The position numbers and the translations under genes were made by a program. A DNA stretch of 21,562 bases, taken from a virus. Under the pieces are notes generated by a model. That model was not told the DNA's origin. It did not search any database and saw nothing but the letters and a program-made list of their open reading frames with translations. The stretch covers positions 1 to 21,562 of the IMG/VR virus record IMGVR_UViG_3300010430_000511. One strand, given 5' to 3'. Of the stretch, positions 1-6,703 are shown one piece after another. Each line of letters begins with the position of its first letter. Within the stretch, counting starts at the first letter, position 1.

Positions 1-32
1 AACAAAGAAAGTTTAAAATAGACCACTCGAAA

Positions 33-464
33 ATGAACGCGGGAGGATTTTATGAGGGTATGCCAGGAGTAACCACCGACACACACGGCAACCGCAAAAT
101 GATTGGTTTCTTTGTAGAAAAAACAGGGTTCGGAAACGCTTACATTCATGCAGCCCCACGAATGGCTAAGGTATGTATTGAAGATGTTTGCAGACATAAC
201 CCAATGATAAAGGGAATAGTTAGAGCCGCAGCCCTTGACGATTTGTTGAGCAATAAAAACCCTTTTAATTGGCCTTTTATCCTCCGCTATCGTCTACTAT
301 TGTGGTGGGAGGAAAAGAAGTACAACCACAAACTAAAGAAAAGACTAAAAGAAGATGCGAAACGGATGGGGGATAATATTAAAGACGGTTCCACACAGGC
401 CGAGGGGCCAGAACAAAGTAAGAGCGAAAGCCAACCAGAGGGCGCGGAACACACAAAGGAATAG
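33..464 (+). CDS. Hypothetical protein, possibly 5'-truncated by the window edge
   Basis: Not recognised. From the ATG at 33 the product is 143 aa. The same frame is open back to position 3 with no stop, so the gene may begin before the window and 33 may be an internal methionine. The first ~80 residues look globular, with several Cys, His and aromatic residues. A tryptophan-rich stretch near residues 80-92 leads into a Lys/Arg-rich helix. The last ~35 residues are a hydrophilic Glu/Ser/Gln-rich tail, probably disordered. Its place just upstream of the terminase genes fits a small packaging-region or late phage protein, but no function can be assigned. Confidence 0.6.
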   Translation: MNAGGFYEGMPGVTTDTHGNRKMIGFFVEKTGFGNAYIHAAPRMAKVCIEDVCRHNPMIKGIVRAAALDDLLSNKNPFNWPFILRYRLLLWWEEKKYNHKLKKRLKEDAKRMGDNIKDGSTQAEGPEQSKSESQPEGAEHTKE

Positions 465-648
465 TAAAAGGATAAAAAATTGGTCCTTTTGTTGTGACAT
501 AAACGCAATACCAGACGGCGCTGTTTCTTCAAATATTAAAAAAGCCTACATAATGGACCTAGAGACAGGGGCGATACTTTACAGCGTGGAGCACCAAGAC
601 GCGGAGATAATAGAACCTAAACAGCTAACCGATGGCAAACAAACATAG
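355..648 (+). CDS. Small hypothetical protein, start uncertain
   Basis: The C-terminal ~55 residues look like real coding sequence (segment IMDLETGAILYSVEHQDAEI), and the stop overlaps the terS start by 17 nt, the spacing typical of this genome. The start is a problem. The ATG at 355 forces a 110-nt overlap with the upstream gene and gives an Arg/Asn-rich N-terminus that reads like an out-of-frame translation. No ATG, GTG or TTG lies in frame between the upstream stop (464) and the ATG at 553, which would leave only 31 aa. A non-standard start such as ATA at 472 is possible. No function recognised. Confidence 0.4.
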   Translation: MRNGWGIILKTVPHRPRGQNKVRAKANQRARNTQRNSKRIKNWSFCCDINAIPDGAVSSNIKKAYIMDLETGAILYSVEHQDAEIIEPKQLTDGKQT

Positions 649-1051
649 AGACATAAACCCCGACGAACTACTACAAAACGCCTACGACTATTTGGATGAG
701 TGCATAGCTAACTCAAAAGAGCACGCCACCCACTCTGGAAAGATCGTAAACGTGCAGGATAGACACATTCCAACCGTCGGCTACTTTCGAGACCATTGGC
801 TCAGACAACAAAGAAAACCCTTTTGGGATAATATGATTAAATCCTCTCAATGGTATGAGGCGGCAAAGGATGAGACACACCCATTGTCGGACACTATAAA
901 AAAGATTAGAGAGCTTTTCGACACCCTAGCCACCGACATTGTAGCCAACGAGGGCAAAGGTATTTTCTATGCAAAGAACCGTTTAGGAATGACCGACAAG
1001 CAAGAGATAAGCGGCAATAAAGACCAGCCTCTTTTTGGTCCAAAGGAATAA
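632..1051 (+). CDS. terS: Terminase small subunit
   Basis: A 139-aa protein directly upstream of the large terminase. The C-terminal part (residues ~108-128, GIFYAKNRLGMTDKQEI) matches the pattern seen near the end of many phage small terminases, where a predicted helix ending in an alternating K-N-x-G-W/M-x-D-K-Q-E-I motif precedes a short tail. TerS binds the packaging site on concatemeric phage DNA and recruits TerL. The N-terminal ~50 residues are helical and would hold the DNA-binding part, but I cannot delimit a helix-turn-helix by eye. The length is normal for the family. Family assignment rests on motif and position. Confidence 0.75.
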   Translation: MANKHRDINPDELLQNAYDYLDECIANSKEHATHSGKIVNVQDRHIPTVGYFRDHWLRQQRKPFWDNMIKSSQWYEAAKDETHPLSDTIKKIRELFDTLATDIVANEGKGIFYAKNRLGMTDKQEISGNKDQPLFGPKE

Positions 1052-1080
1052 GGGTTCAATTTGTCTTAGACATAGAACCC
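1052..1080 (+). promoter_or_regulatory. Nested dyad element carrying TGTCTTA, upstream of terL
   Basis: The gap between terS and terL holds an outer inverted repeat GGGTTC (1052-1057) / GAACCC (1075-1080). Inside it is a second perfect dyad, TGTC (1062-1065) / GACA (1069-1072), around TTA. The core TGTCTTA recurs at 9438-9444 and 17719-17725, again just ahead of gene blocks. No T-run follows, so it is not a classical terminator. Role (operator, promoter part or RNA hairpin) is unknown. Confidence 0.4.
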
Positions 1081-1101
1081 CAAGGGATACAGAGCTTTTA
1101 A

Positions 1102-2256
1102 ATGTTCCAATACACCACCGCAATAGATAAGGTCCGAAACCTCACAGCCCGTAAGAAGGTGGTCCAAGGCGGAAAGGACGCAGGGAAAACGTGGGCGATC
1201 CTCCCCAACCTAATCAATGACGCAATCGAGGAGCCACTTGATGAGGTTAGCATAGTGTCCGACACAATGCCAAGCCTCAGGCGGGGAGCAATCAGAGACT
1301 TTCTAAAGATCATGAAGGATACAGGGCGCTATCGCCCTCAATGCTGGAATAAATCAAGCTTTACTTATACCTTTCCAAACGGATCTTGGATTGAGTTCTT
1401 TAGTGCTGACTCCGAGGACAAGGTTAGAGGGCCACGCCGTAAGAAGCTCTACATAAACGAGGCCAATAGGCTGGACTTTGAAACCTACCACCAACTAGCG
1501 GGCCGTACTTCTGGAGATATTTACATCGACTTTAATCCTACTTCTGAGTTTTGGGCACATACTGAGGTATTAAAAGAGCCAGACGCAGAGCATTTGATAC
1601 TAACCTATAAAGATAACGAGGCGGTCAGCCAACACGTTATAGACGACTTTGCTATTGCTGAAACCAAAGCAGCCGACGGCTCTAAGTACTGGCAAAACTA
1701 CATAAGGGTTTACAGGGACGGACAGATAGGACAACTTCAAGGATCAGTATTTGAACGCTGGGACGTTGTTGAGGACGTGCCCGAGAAAGCCAAACTACTT
1801 GGATACGGTTTAGATTTTGGATGGGAAGCCCCTGCGGCGGTTGTTGCGGTCTATCAAATGGATAATAGATACTATTTCGACGAGGTTATTTATGAGAGCA
1901 AACTATCAAATCAAGCAATTGCCAGGATGCTCCTCGATATTGATATTGGCGGGGACATGGTTATTGCCGACTATGCCGAACCGAAATCAATCGAGGAGAT
2001 CAGACGCGAGGGCATTAATATTCATGGGTGCGATAGTAAAACAGACATTCGACCTTATGCAATTAGACGCTTAAATAATGACGAGTTTTTCGCCACCAAG
2101 CAAAGCGAGAACATTATTAGTGAACTGAGGGGCTACATTTGGGACCGCGACAGCAAAGGGGTTGCCACAGGTAAACCAAAGAAAGGAAACGATCACGCAA
2201 TGGATGCGCTAATTTATTTCGTTGGAACTGTTGATAAATTCGACGGGAGTTATTAA
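1102..2256 (+). CDS. terL: Terminase large subunit (packaging ATPase and nuclease)
   Basis: 384 aa. TerL is the motor that pumps DNA into the prohead through the portal and cuts the concatemer. The ATPase part shows a Walker A loop QGGKDAGKT (residues 22-30), a Walker B-like strand KLYINEAN (115-122, Glu120 the likely catalytic residue) and a coupling-like motif YIDFNPTSEFW (141-151). The nuclease part shows the three acidic clusters of an RNase H-like fold: LDFGWE (Asp238), IADYAEP (Asp290) and GNDHAMDAL (Asp364/Asp368). All key residues are present. It starts 50 nt after terS, behind an AT-rich leader and the TGTCTTA dyad, and is followed by a strong terminator. The N-terminus is compact, with Walker A very close to the start, as in many phages of this type. 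Confidence 0.95.
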   Translation: MFQYTTAIDKVRNLTARKKVVQGGKDAGKTWAILPNLINDAIEEPLDEVSIVSDTMPSLRRGAIRDFLKIMKDTGRYRPQCWNKSSFTYTFPNGSWIEFFSADSEDKVRGPRRKKLYINEANRLDFETYHQLAGRTSGDIYIDFNPTSEFWAHTEVLKEPDAEHLILTYKDNEAVSQHVIDDFAIAETKAADGSKYWQNYIRVYRDGQIGQLQGSVFERWDVVEDVPEKAKLLGYGLDFGWEAPAAVVAVYQMDNRYYFDEVIYESKLSNQAIARMLLDIDIGGDMVIADYAEPKSIEEIRREGINIHGCDSKTDIRPYAIRRLNNDEFFATKQSENIISELRGYIWDRDSKGVATGKPKKGNDHAMDALIYFVGTVDKFDGSY

Positions 2257-2302
2257 CTTAGCCCTCAGAACTGTTATCGCCGTAACATTTCTACAATTAT
2301 CT

Positions 2303-2354
2303 AAGAGGGGGAGGGTTTGGTTTTTTCATAATTAACGTTTCCCTCCTCCTTTTT
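2303..2354 (+). terminator. Rho-independent terminator after terL
   Basis: The arms 2303-2315 (AAGAGGGGGAGGG) and 2341-2353 pair over 13 positions with two G-T wobbles, around a 25-nt T-rich loop. The 3' arm runs into five T residues (2350-2354). It lies 47 nt after the terL stop and 11 nt before the next gene, so it separates the terminase unit from the cassette. A promoter for the following genes would then have to lie in or near this hairpin. None is clear. Confidence 0.65.
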
Positions 2355-2364
2355 AAAAGCGACA

Positions 2365-2499
2365 ATGCCAAGATTCAAGTTATACAAAGCTGGAAAGGAC
2401 CACAAGCCGCCAAAGGATAGCCGACAGGCTGAGGCGGTTGCCGTTCTTATTATTTCGATATTAGTATTAACCTCAATAATTTTATTAATTGTGTTATGA
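2365..2499 (+). CDS. Small single-span membrane protein
   Basis: A 44-aa ORF. Residues 1-23 are basic and hydrophilic (MPRFKLYKAGKDHKPPKDSR). Residues ~24-44 form one uninterrupted hydrophobic segment rich in Ile, Leu and Val that ends at the stop, so the protein should be tail-anchored. Its stop overlaps the next start in an ATGA arrangement (ATG at 2496, TGA at 2497-2499), typical of translational coupling, which supports both being genes. It sits between the terL terminator and the carbohydrate genes. A holin-like or anchoring role is possible but nothing in the sequence decides it. Confidence 0.55.
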   Translation: MPRFKLYKAGKDHKPPKDSRQAEAVAVLIISILVLTSIILLIVL

Positions 2500-2603
2500 C
2501 AGAAGAAAAAGAAAAAAAAGGGGGTTGCCTCCAAACTACTCTAGCCCTAGCGGGTTTTGCGGTGGCTATTTATATTATCGGCGTTGGCCTCGGGTGGTGG
2601 TAG
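2496..2603 (+). CDS. Small single-span membrane protein, coupled to the previous gene
   Basis: A 35-aa ORF that starts inside the stop codon of the preceding 44-aa gene (ATGA overlap). The N-terminus is highly charged (MTEEKEKKGG). Residues ~13-35 are hydrophobic and end in Gly-Trp-Trp, a plausible single transmembrane helix. Its stop (2601-2603) is one base before the ATG of the next gene, which supports it as part of the operon. No family recognised. A two-component membrane pair with the upstream gene is a possible reading of the coupling. Confidence 0.5.
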   Translation: MTEEKEKKGGCLQTTLALAGFAVAIYIIGVGLGWW

Positions 2604-2604
2604 T

Positions 2605-3009
2605 ATGAAGGCAGCGGAGCTAAGAATTGGGAATTGGGTTAATATGAGAGCGGTTAATTATAGCGATTTAAATTACAGAAGGGACGAACAAATATACAGC
2701 ATAGCAAGAAATGGCAATTCATATAGTATTAACTCTCATTATTTTGCTACAGGCAACGTGTTTAGTAATGATGTTACAGAACTACAACCCATACCCCTAA
2801 CAGAAGAATGGCTCAAGCGATTTGGTATAAACGGCTGTACTTGGGAACATCCTACGGGCTCAAACGGCTTATTTTGGAGTGAAGAACAAAAGTCGTTGCA
2901 TTTTTACGACCAACGAGACAGTGAGTATTCCTTCGTTATTGATTGTGAGTATGTACATCAGTTTCAAAACGCTTTCGCTTTGACAGGTGAAGAACTACAA
3001 TGCTCGTAA
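2605..3009 (+). CDS. Conserved hypothetical protein of the PIPLTEEW type
   Basis: 134 aa from the ATG at 2605. The in-frame ATG at 2557 is rejected because it lies inside the preceding membrane-protein gene and because the family normally begins MKAxELRIGNWV, exactly as at 2605. Two further landmarks fit this small protein, common in Bacteroidota phages and mobile elements: PIPLTEEWLKRFG in the middle, and YVHQFQNAFALTGEEL at the C-terminus (usual form VHQLQNLYFALTGEEL). The function of the family is, to my knowledge, unknown. The 3' end overlaps the next start by 10 nt. Confidence 0.8.
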   Translation: MKAAELRIGNWVNMRAVNYSDLNYRRDEQIYSIARNGNSYSINSHYFATGNVFSNDVTELQPIPLTEEWLKRFGINGCTWEHPTGSNGLFWSEEQKSLHFYDQRDSEYSFVIDCEYVHQFQNAFALTGEELQCS

Positions 3010-4250
3010 TAATATTCACATACAACCGCCCCGAGAAGTTAGCTAGATTGGTTAAGGAGATCGAAGGGCATGACTATTTAATAATTGACGACGGGACAGA
3101 CAACAACCCCAACGACTTCACACCTAAGAACTACCTCAAAACTCCACACGAAGGGAAACAAGGCTTTTGGAAAAAGTGGATTATAGCGAGGCAACTAGCT
3201 TTAGGCTCAGAGCATAAATATTTTCTTTTACTACCTGACGACGTTAGCAGCCTCGACCTTAAAACGATCAAAGCAATAACTCAACAAGGCTGGGATGACG
3301 CTCTTTTTGCCGTCAATGTAATCAATGACGGGCGTACTGATTGCTGGGGTATATTCAAAACAGGGCAAGAGAGCTTTAACGTAAACGGCAGCGAATTATT
3401 TGAGGTGGGTTTTGTAGATTGTGGTTTCCTAACCAATCGGGAAACCCTTCTGCATTGCCCTATTGAACAAGTTCAATCCTCTTGGTTTGACAGAGCCGAC
3501 AAATCTAGCGGGGTAGGCTATCAAATGACGCAAACCCTCAGGAGATTGCAGACGCGCATGCTAATGGCCTCCCCAACGCTGGCAGATCATGGGGCTCATT
3601 TTTCAGTTATGCACCACGAGCACCGCGACGAGGTTCCTTTAATCGCTGGAGGGCTAGAAATACCCGCCTATGTCATTAACCTAAAGAGCCGACCTAAGAA
3701 ATGGGAGCAATCCAGAGAGGAGTGCAGAAAGATAGAAACAACCCCCGAAAGGTTCAACGCTTTTAAACGCCCTCAGGGTTGGGAGGGGTGTAGAGTTAGC
3801 CACCTTACACTAATGAAGAAAGCCAAAAAGGACGACGTTTTCATGATCCTTGAGGATGACTTTGTTTTTTGTGTCCCCAACCCTAAAGAAATGATACGGC
3901 AGGCAATGGACGAATTGCCCGACGATTGGGATATACTTTACTTAGGAGCCACTTTAAACGAGCCGCTAGAGAGATACAGTAAAAACCTTTGCATTTTAAA
4001 AAACGGCTGGACCACTCACGCAATGATATTTAACAACGAGGGGGGAGTTGTTGATTACATACTTGAGCACGACGGTGGCGGGCGCAAAATAGACGTGTTT
4101 TATAACGAAGTAATTCAAGAGGAGTTTAATTGCTTTGTCTCGGCCCCAATGATTGCCAACCAACGGGACGGGTTTAGCGATATTTTAAATAGAGATGTTG
4201 ATAATGGCAAGATTATTAAGGACAGGTTTAAGCAGTTCACAGATGGCTAA
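3000..4250 (+). CDS. Bidomain glycosyltransferase: GT2-like plus GT25
   Basis: 416 aa with two catalytic domains. The N-terminal half (~1-215) looks like a GT-A fold: strand and loop VIIFTYNRPEKLARL (3-17), IIDDGTD (28-34), and an acidic metal-binding-like motif LLPDDV (77-82). The C-terminal half (~221-405) matches glycosyltransferase family 25 (LPS beta-1,4-galactosyltransferase type): entry strand YVINLKSRPKKW (224-235), GCRVSHLTLMKKA (263-275), the metal-binding ILEDDF (283-288) and DILYLGA (311-317). Two transferase domains in one chain suggest two consecutive sugar additions. No signal peptide or membrane span, so it should be cytoplasmic. It overlaps both neighbours by 8-10 nt. Donor and acceptor cannot be read from sequence. 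Confidence 0.85.
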   Translation: MLVIIFTYNRPEKLARLVKEIEGHDYLIIDDGTDNNPNDFTPKNYLKTPHEGKQGFWKKWIIARQLALGSEHKYFLLLPDDVSSLDLKTIKAITQQGWDDALFAVNVINDGRTDCWGIFKTGQESFNVNGSELFEVGFVDCGFLTNRETLLHCPIEQVQSSWFDRADKSSGVGYQMTQTLRRLQTRMLMASPTLADHGAHFSVMHHEHRDEVPLIAGGLEIPAYVINLKSRPKKWEQSREECRKIETTPERFNAFKRPQGWEGCRVSHLTLMKKAKKDDVFMILEDDFVFCVPNPKEMIRQAMDELPDDWDILYLGATLNEPLERYSKNLCILKNGWTTHAMIFNNEGGVVDYILEHDGGGRKIDVFYNEVIQEEFNCFVSAPMIANQRDGFSDILNRDVDNGKIIKDRFKQFTDG

Positions 4251-4449
4251 GAGGGGCGTAATAATAGGCAACGGGAATTGCACCCAACCAGACGGGCGAG
4301 GAGTCGAGCACCCTTTTGAGTTAGGTGACAGGGTGTTAATAACTAAAGAGATTGCAGACGACAAAGGCAAACTAAAGCGTTACATTTGTAAAGACGGGCA
4401 CGGCAGGGAAAGGATTGTTATGCCTGAGCACGTTAAGATAACAGAATGA
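4243..4449 (+). CDS. Small hypothetical protein, possibly SH3-like
   Basis: 68 aa from ATG 4243. An upstream in-frame ATG at 4195 is less likely because it lies far inside the glycosyltransferase gene, whereas 4243 overlaps it by only 8 nt as elsewhere in this operon. The middle segment FELGDRVLITKEI, followed by a short charged turn and RYICKDGHGRERIVMPEHVK, suggests a small beta-barrel of SH3 type, but this is only a pattern impression. No known family is recognised. Confidence 0.6.
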   Translation: MAKRGVIIGNGNCTQPDGRGVEHPFELGDRVLITKEIADDKGKLKRYICKDGHGRERIVMPEHVKITE

Positions 4450-4652
4450 TTAAGCAGAGATATTATTTACAGCAACAAAGGAATAGCCTGTATAAAGTCA
4501 TAGACTACGAAACAGGGGAAAGCGTGTATTATGGCAAGCAGAAAGATTGCGAGGCTCAAGTGTGGAAGGTTTTAAACCCAGGGCAAATCTTAAATATTCA
4601 TCCTTATGTAAGCGACAAACTATTAGAGTATGTTAAAACACCACACTTTTAG
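4446..4652 (+). CDS. Small hypothetical protein
   Basis: 68 aa, beginning 4 nt before the stop of the preceding gene and ending 23 nt after the start of the next one. The sequence is mixed alpha/beta with many Tyr and Gln (YYLQQQRNSLYKVIDYETGE). The stretch YKVIDYETGESVYYGKQKDC looks like a small beta-hairpin domain. Not recognised. It sits between carbohydrate-active genes, which says nothing firm about its role. Confidence 0.55.
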   Translation: MIKQRYYLQQQRNSLYKVIDYETGESVYYGKQKDCEAQVWKVLNPGQILNIHPYVSDKLLEYVKTPHF

Positions 4653-5331
4653 TAATAGTCGTATGACAATAAGCGCCGACAGGTGCGTTTCCTCAGCCCT
4701 CAATTACGGCTGCAATAGCTCTGTTGTGTTTAGGGAAAACCATATTGATAGGGATTTTTTCGAGGCTAACAAAAGCGTTTTAGAAGATGAAAGGGGCGCG
4801 GGGTTCTGGCTTTGGAAACCGTACTTTATCTTGCAACAACTCAACAGGTCCGAGAATGGGGACATCATTATTTACACCGACGCAGGGCTTGACTTTGTGA
4901 CTGACATTAATAAGCTCCTAAAGGAGATGAAGGGCGATATTATGCTATTTGGCAACGGATGGAGGCACGGCGATTGGTGCAAGACTGACGTATTAAAAGC
5001 GATGGATTGCGAGGAGTACGCAGATCGACAGCAATGCCAGGCGAGTTGTGTTATAGTTCGCAAGAGTGAGGAGAGTGTTGCTTTTATCGCCGAGTGGTTA
5101 GCGTGGTGTCAAAAGCCAGGTTTCATTGACGACAGCCAAAGCGTCATAGTTAACCCTGAGGGGTGGCGAGAGCATAGACACGACCAAGCGATTTTAACAA
5201 ATATGGCCTACCTTTACGGGATCGGTTTAAACAGGTGGCCCGCTCAGTATAAACTACAAAGGCAAGACGAGTTTAGCAATCAGTACCCTATGATATTTCA
5301 CCACCACAGAAAGCGTAACAATGAGTACTAA
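4630..5331 (+). CDS. Probable GT-A-type glycosyltransferase
   Basis: 233 aa from ATG 4630. An ATG at 4663 (residue 12) would avoid overlap with the previous gene and is a real alternative. Motifs: GAGFWLWKPYFILQQL (56-71) followed by GDIIIYTDAGLDF (77-89), an arrangement of a WxWKPY helix and a hydrophobic strand ending in Y-T-D-A-G found in a group of predicted nucleotide-sugar transferases. The Asp in YTDAG probably takes the place of the DxD metal motif. Cys-rich middle (QCQASCVIVR) and a C-terminal FHHHRKR tail. Cytoplasmic by lack of signal or span. The precise GT family and sugar are unknown. Confidence 0.65.
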   Translation: MLKHHTFSNSRMTISADRCVSSALNYGCNSSVVFRENHIDRDFFEANKSVLEDERGAGFWLWKPYFILQQLNRSENGDIIIYTDAGLDFVTDINKLLKEMKGDIMLFGNGWRHGDWCKTDVLKAMDCEEYADRQQCQASCVIVRKSEESVAFIAEWLAWCQKPGFIDDSQSVIVNPEGWREHRHDQAILTNMAYLYGIGLNRWPAQYKLQRQDEFSNQYPMIFHHHRKRNNEY

Positions 5332-5524
5332 AGCCCGTAGACTGTTAAAAGCGATTACTTGGCGATTGGTGGCCTCTGGAGCAACCTTCTTATTTAGTCT
5401 GTTGTTTTTTCAAGACTCTCCTAACCTTGTTGAAAAGTCGGCGGGATTGGTAGCCAGTTTAATTGTGGTTAAAATAGCATTGTTTTACCTTCACGAAATT
5501 ATTTACGAGAAATGGAAAGGATAA
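5321..5524 (+). CDS. DUF2061-family small membrane protein
   Basis: 67 aa with the layout of DUF2061 proteins: a basic start (STKARRLLKAITWRL), a first hydrophobic span (~16-31, VASGATFLFSLLFF), a second span (~41-56, GLVASLIVVKIALFYL) and the closing HEIIYEKW motif, the usual ending being HERxWxxI. Inserted in the inner membrane. From general knowledge, DUF2061 genes in marine Bacteroidota often lie near sulfate-activation genes, which would fit the sulfotransferase-like gene two positions downstream. That link is from memory and inference. It overlaps the glycosyltransferase before it by 11 nt and the methyltransferase after it by 13 nt. Confidence 0.8.
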   Translation: MSTKARRLLKAITWRLVASGATFLFSLLFFQDSPNLVEKSAGLVASLIVVKIALFYLHEIIYEKWKG

Positions 5525-6099
5525 CAGACAAAAGATGGGACGAGGCCCAAAAGGCAGAGCGAGAATGTCACGACAAATTCCTAAAGTCGGCGGGGTTTGA
5601 CCATGTAAAGGACCACTACAAAGCCACCTATCAAAAATACTTTAAGTATCTCGACATTGATCCCATTTGTTTAGACGGGCTTACTATTATAGAGATAGGT
5701 TGCGCGGATTTTCCAGCCCTTGAGTATTGCAATGTTGACAAGGGTATACTTGTCGAGCCGTTACCCTCAGATATTTTAATACAAATGGTTGACTATTATG
5801 AGCATTTGTATTTAATTCAATCGAAGTGTGAGGATATTGAGCTGCCACAAGCTGACGAGATTTGGCTCTTAAACGTCATGCAGCACGTACAAGATCCCGA
5901 CAAGTTTATTGAGAACTGTAAAAAGGCCGCCAAGGTTATTAGATTCTTTGAGCCCATCGAATGGCCTATTGAAATCTACCACCCTCACACGTTTACCCAT
6001 GCTTATTACTTAAAGCATTTTCCTGAGGCGGTCCGATACGAGGGGACCGATAGAGAGTTTCATACTGCAAGATGTTCATACGGTGTACATAGAGCATAA
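5512..6099 (+). CDS. Class I SAM-dependent methyltransferase
   Basis: 195 aa. The Rossmann-fold SAM site is visible as IIEIGCADFPAL (59-70), a variant of the usual E/DxGxGxG with Cys-Ala-Asp after Gly. It is followed by a strand ending in an acidic residue (GILVEPL, Glu82, expected to hold the ribose) and a motif IV-like ADEIWLLNVMQHVQDPDKFI (114-133), typical of type 11/12 methyltransferases. It is small for the family, with a ~50-aa helical N-terminal lead. Placed among glycosyltransferases, it most likely methylates a sugar or sugar-linked group, but a protein or small-molecule substrate cannot be excluded. Confidence 0.8.
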   Translation: MERITDKRWDEAQKAERECHDKFLKSAGFDHVKDHYKATYQKYFKYLDIDPICLDGLTIIEIGCADFPALEYCNVDKGILVEPLPSDILIQMVDYYEHLYLIQSKCEDIELPQADEIWLLNVMQHVQDPDKFIENCKKAAKVIRFFEPIEWPIEIYHPHTFTHAYYLKHFPEAVRYEGTDREFHTARCSYGVHRA

Positions 6100-6703
6100 G
6101 GGCAAAAAAATAGTATTCATTCATGTAGGAGGTAACGCGGGGACCTCAATAGAATGGTATTTGCATACAATCGACAAGCCCCAAAGCGTTCATATTGAGA
6201 AATTCAAAGATAACAACCACAGCCATATTGATATAATACGGGCCGAGGGGTTCCCACCGCCTGGACAGCACGAGCCTTTAAAGTGGTACAATACCCACGA
6301 CGTTAGCTTTGCGGTGGTGCGTAACCCGTTTCGGCGTATGCTTGCAAAATACTTTGCCTCACCTCATTCAAAGGACGCTAAAAACCATGAGCGGGCTTTT
6401 GAGGAGTTTATCGTTGAGTGCTACGAGTACAAAACAGCGTTTGCACAAGGGCAAAGAATACACACCCAATGCCAGAGCGTTCTACTTGAGGGGGTTGACG
6501 TTGTGCTGAGGTTTGAAACTTTACAAGAGGACTTTAATAGCTTTTGCATGGTCCACGAGTTACCAATACGCGACCTAGTTAAATGCAACTCAACAAGCCA
6601 CCCCGCTAAAAACATGGGGCTCTATACCATGAAAGGGGTTGAGCTAGTACACTACCACAACGAGGAGGTTTTCAACAAGTATTATGGGAAAGATAAACAC
6701 TAA
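6083..6703 (+). CDS. Sulfotransferase-family protein with altered PAPS loop
   Basis: 206 aa. The start IVFIHVGGNAGTSIEWYL (10-27) lines up with the 5'-phosphosulfate loop of the carbohydrate sulfotransferase family (usual form IHVPKTGGTSI), and FAVVRNPFRRMLAKYF (76-91) lines up with the 3'-phosphate motif (usual form RxPxxRxxSxY). These enzymes move sulfate from PAPS to a sugar hydroxyl. Two usual PAPS contacts are changed: the Lys of PKTGG is replaced (GGNAG), and the Ser eight residues after the conserved Arg is Ala88. Fold assignment is fairly firm; sulfotransferase activity is less so. It overlaps its neighbours by 17-20 nt. Confidence 0.75.
   Translation: MYIEHKGKKIVFIHVGGNAGTSIEWYLHTIDKPQSVHIEKFKDNNHSHIDIIRAEGFPPPGQHEPLKWYNTHDVSFAVVRNPFRRMLAKYFASPHSKDAKNHERAFEEFIVECYEYKTAFAQGQRIHTQCQSVLLEGVDVVLRFETLQEDFNSFCMVHELPIRDLVKCNSTSHPAKNMGLYTMKGVELVHYHNEEVFNKYYGKDKH

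Noticed and set aside
2272-2287. Inverted repeat TGTTA / TAACA after terL
   Set aside because: Only 5 bp with a 6-nt loop and no T-run. The strong terminator directly downstream explains the region better.
2301-2534. 77-aa minus-strand ORF with a poly-Phe N-terminus
   Set aside because: It is the antisense of a terminator, an A-rich tract and two small + strand genes. Its composition is an artefact of these, and no other gene is on the minus strand.
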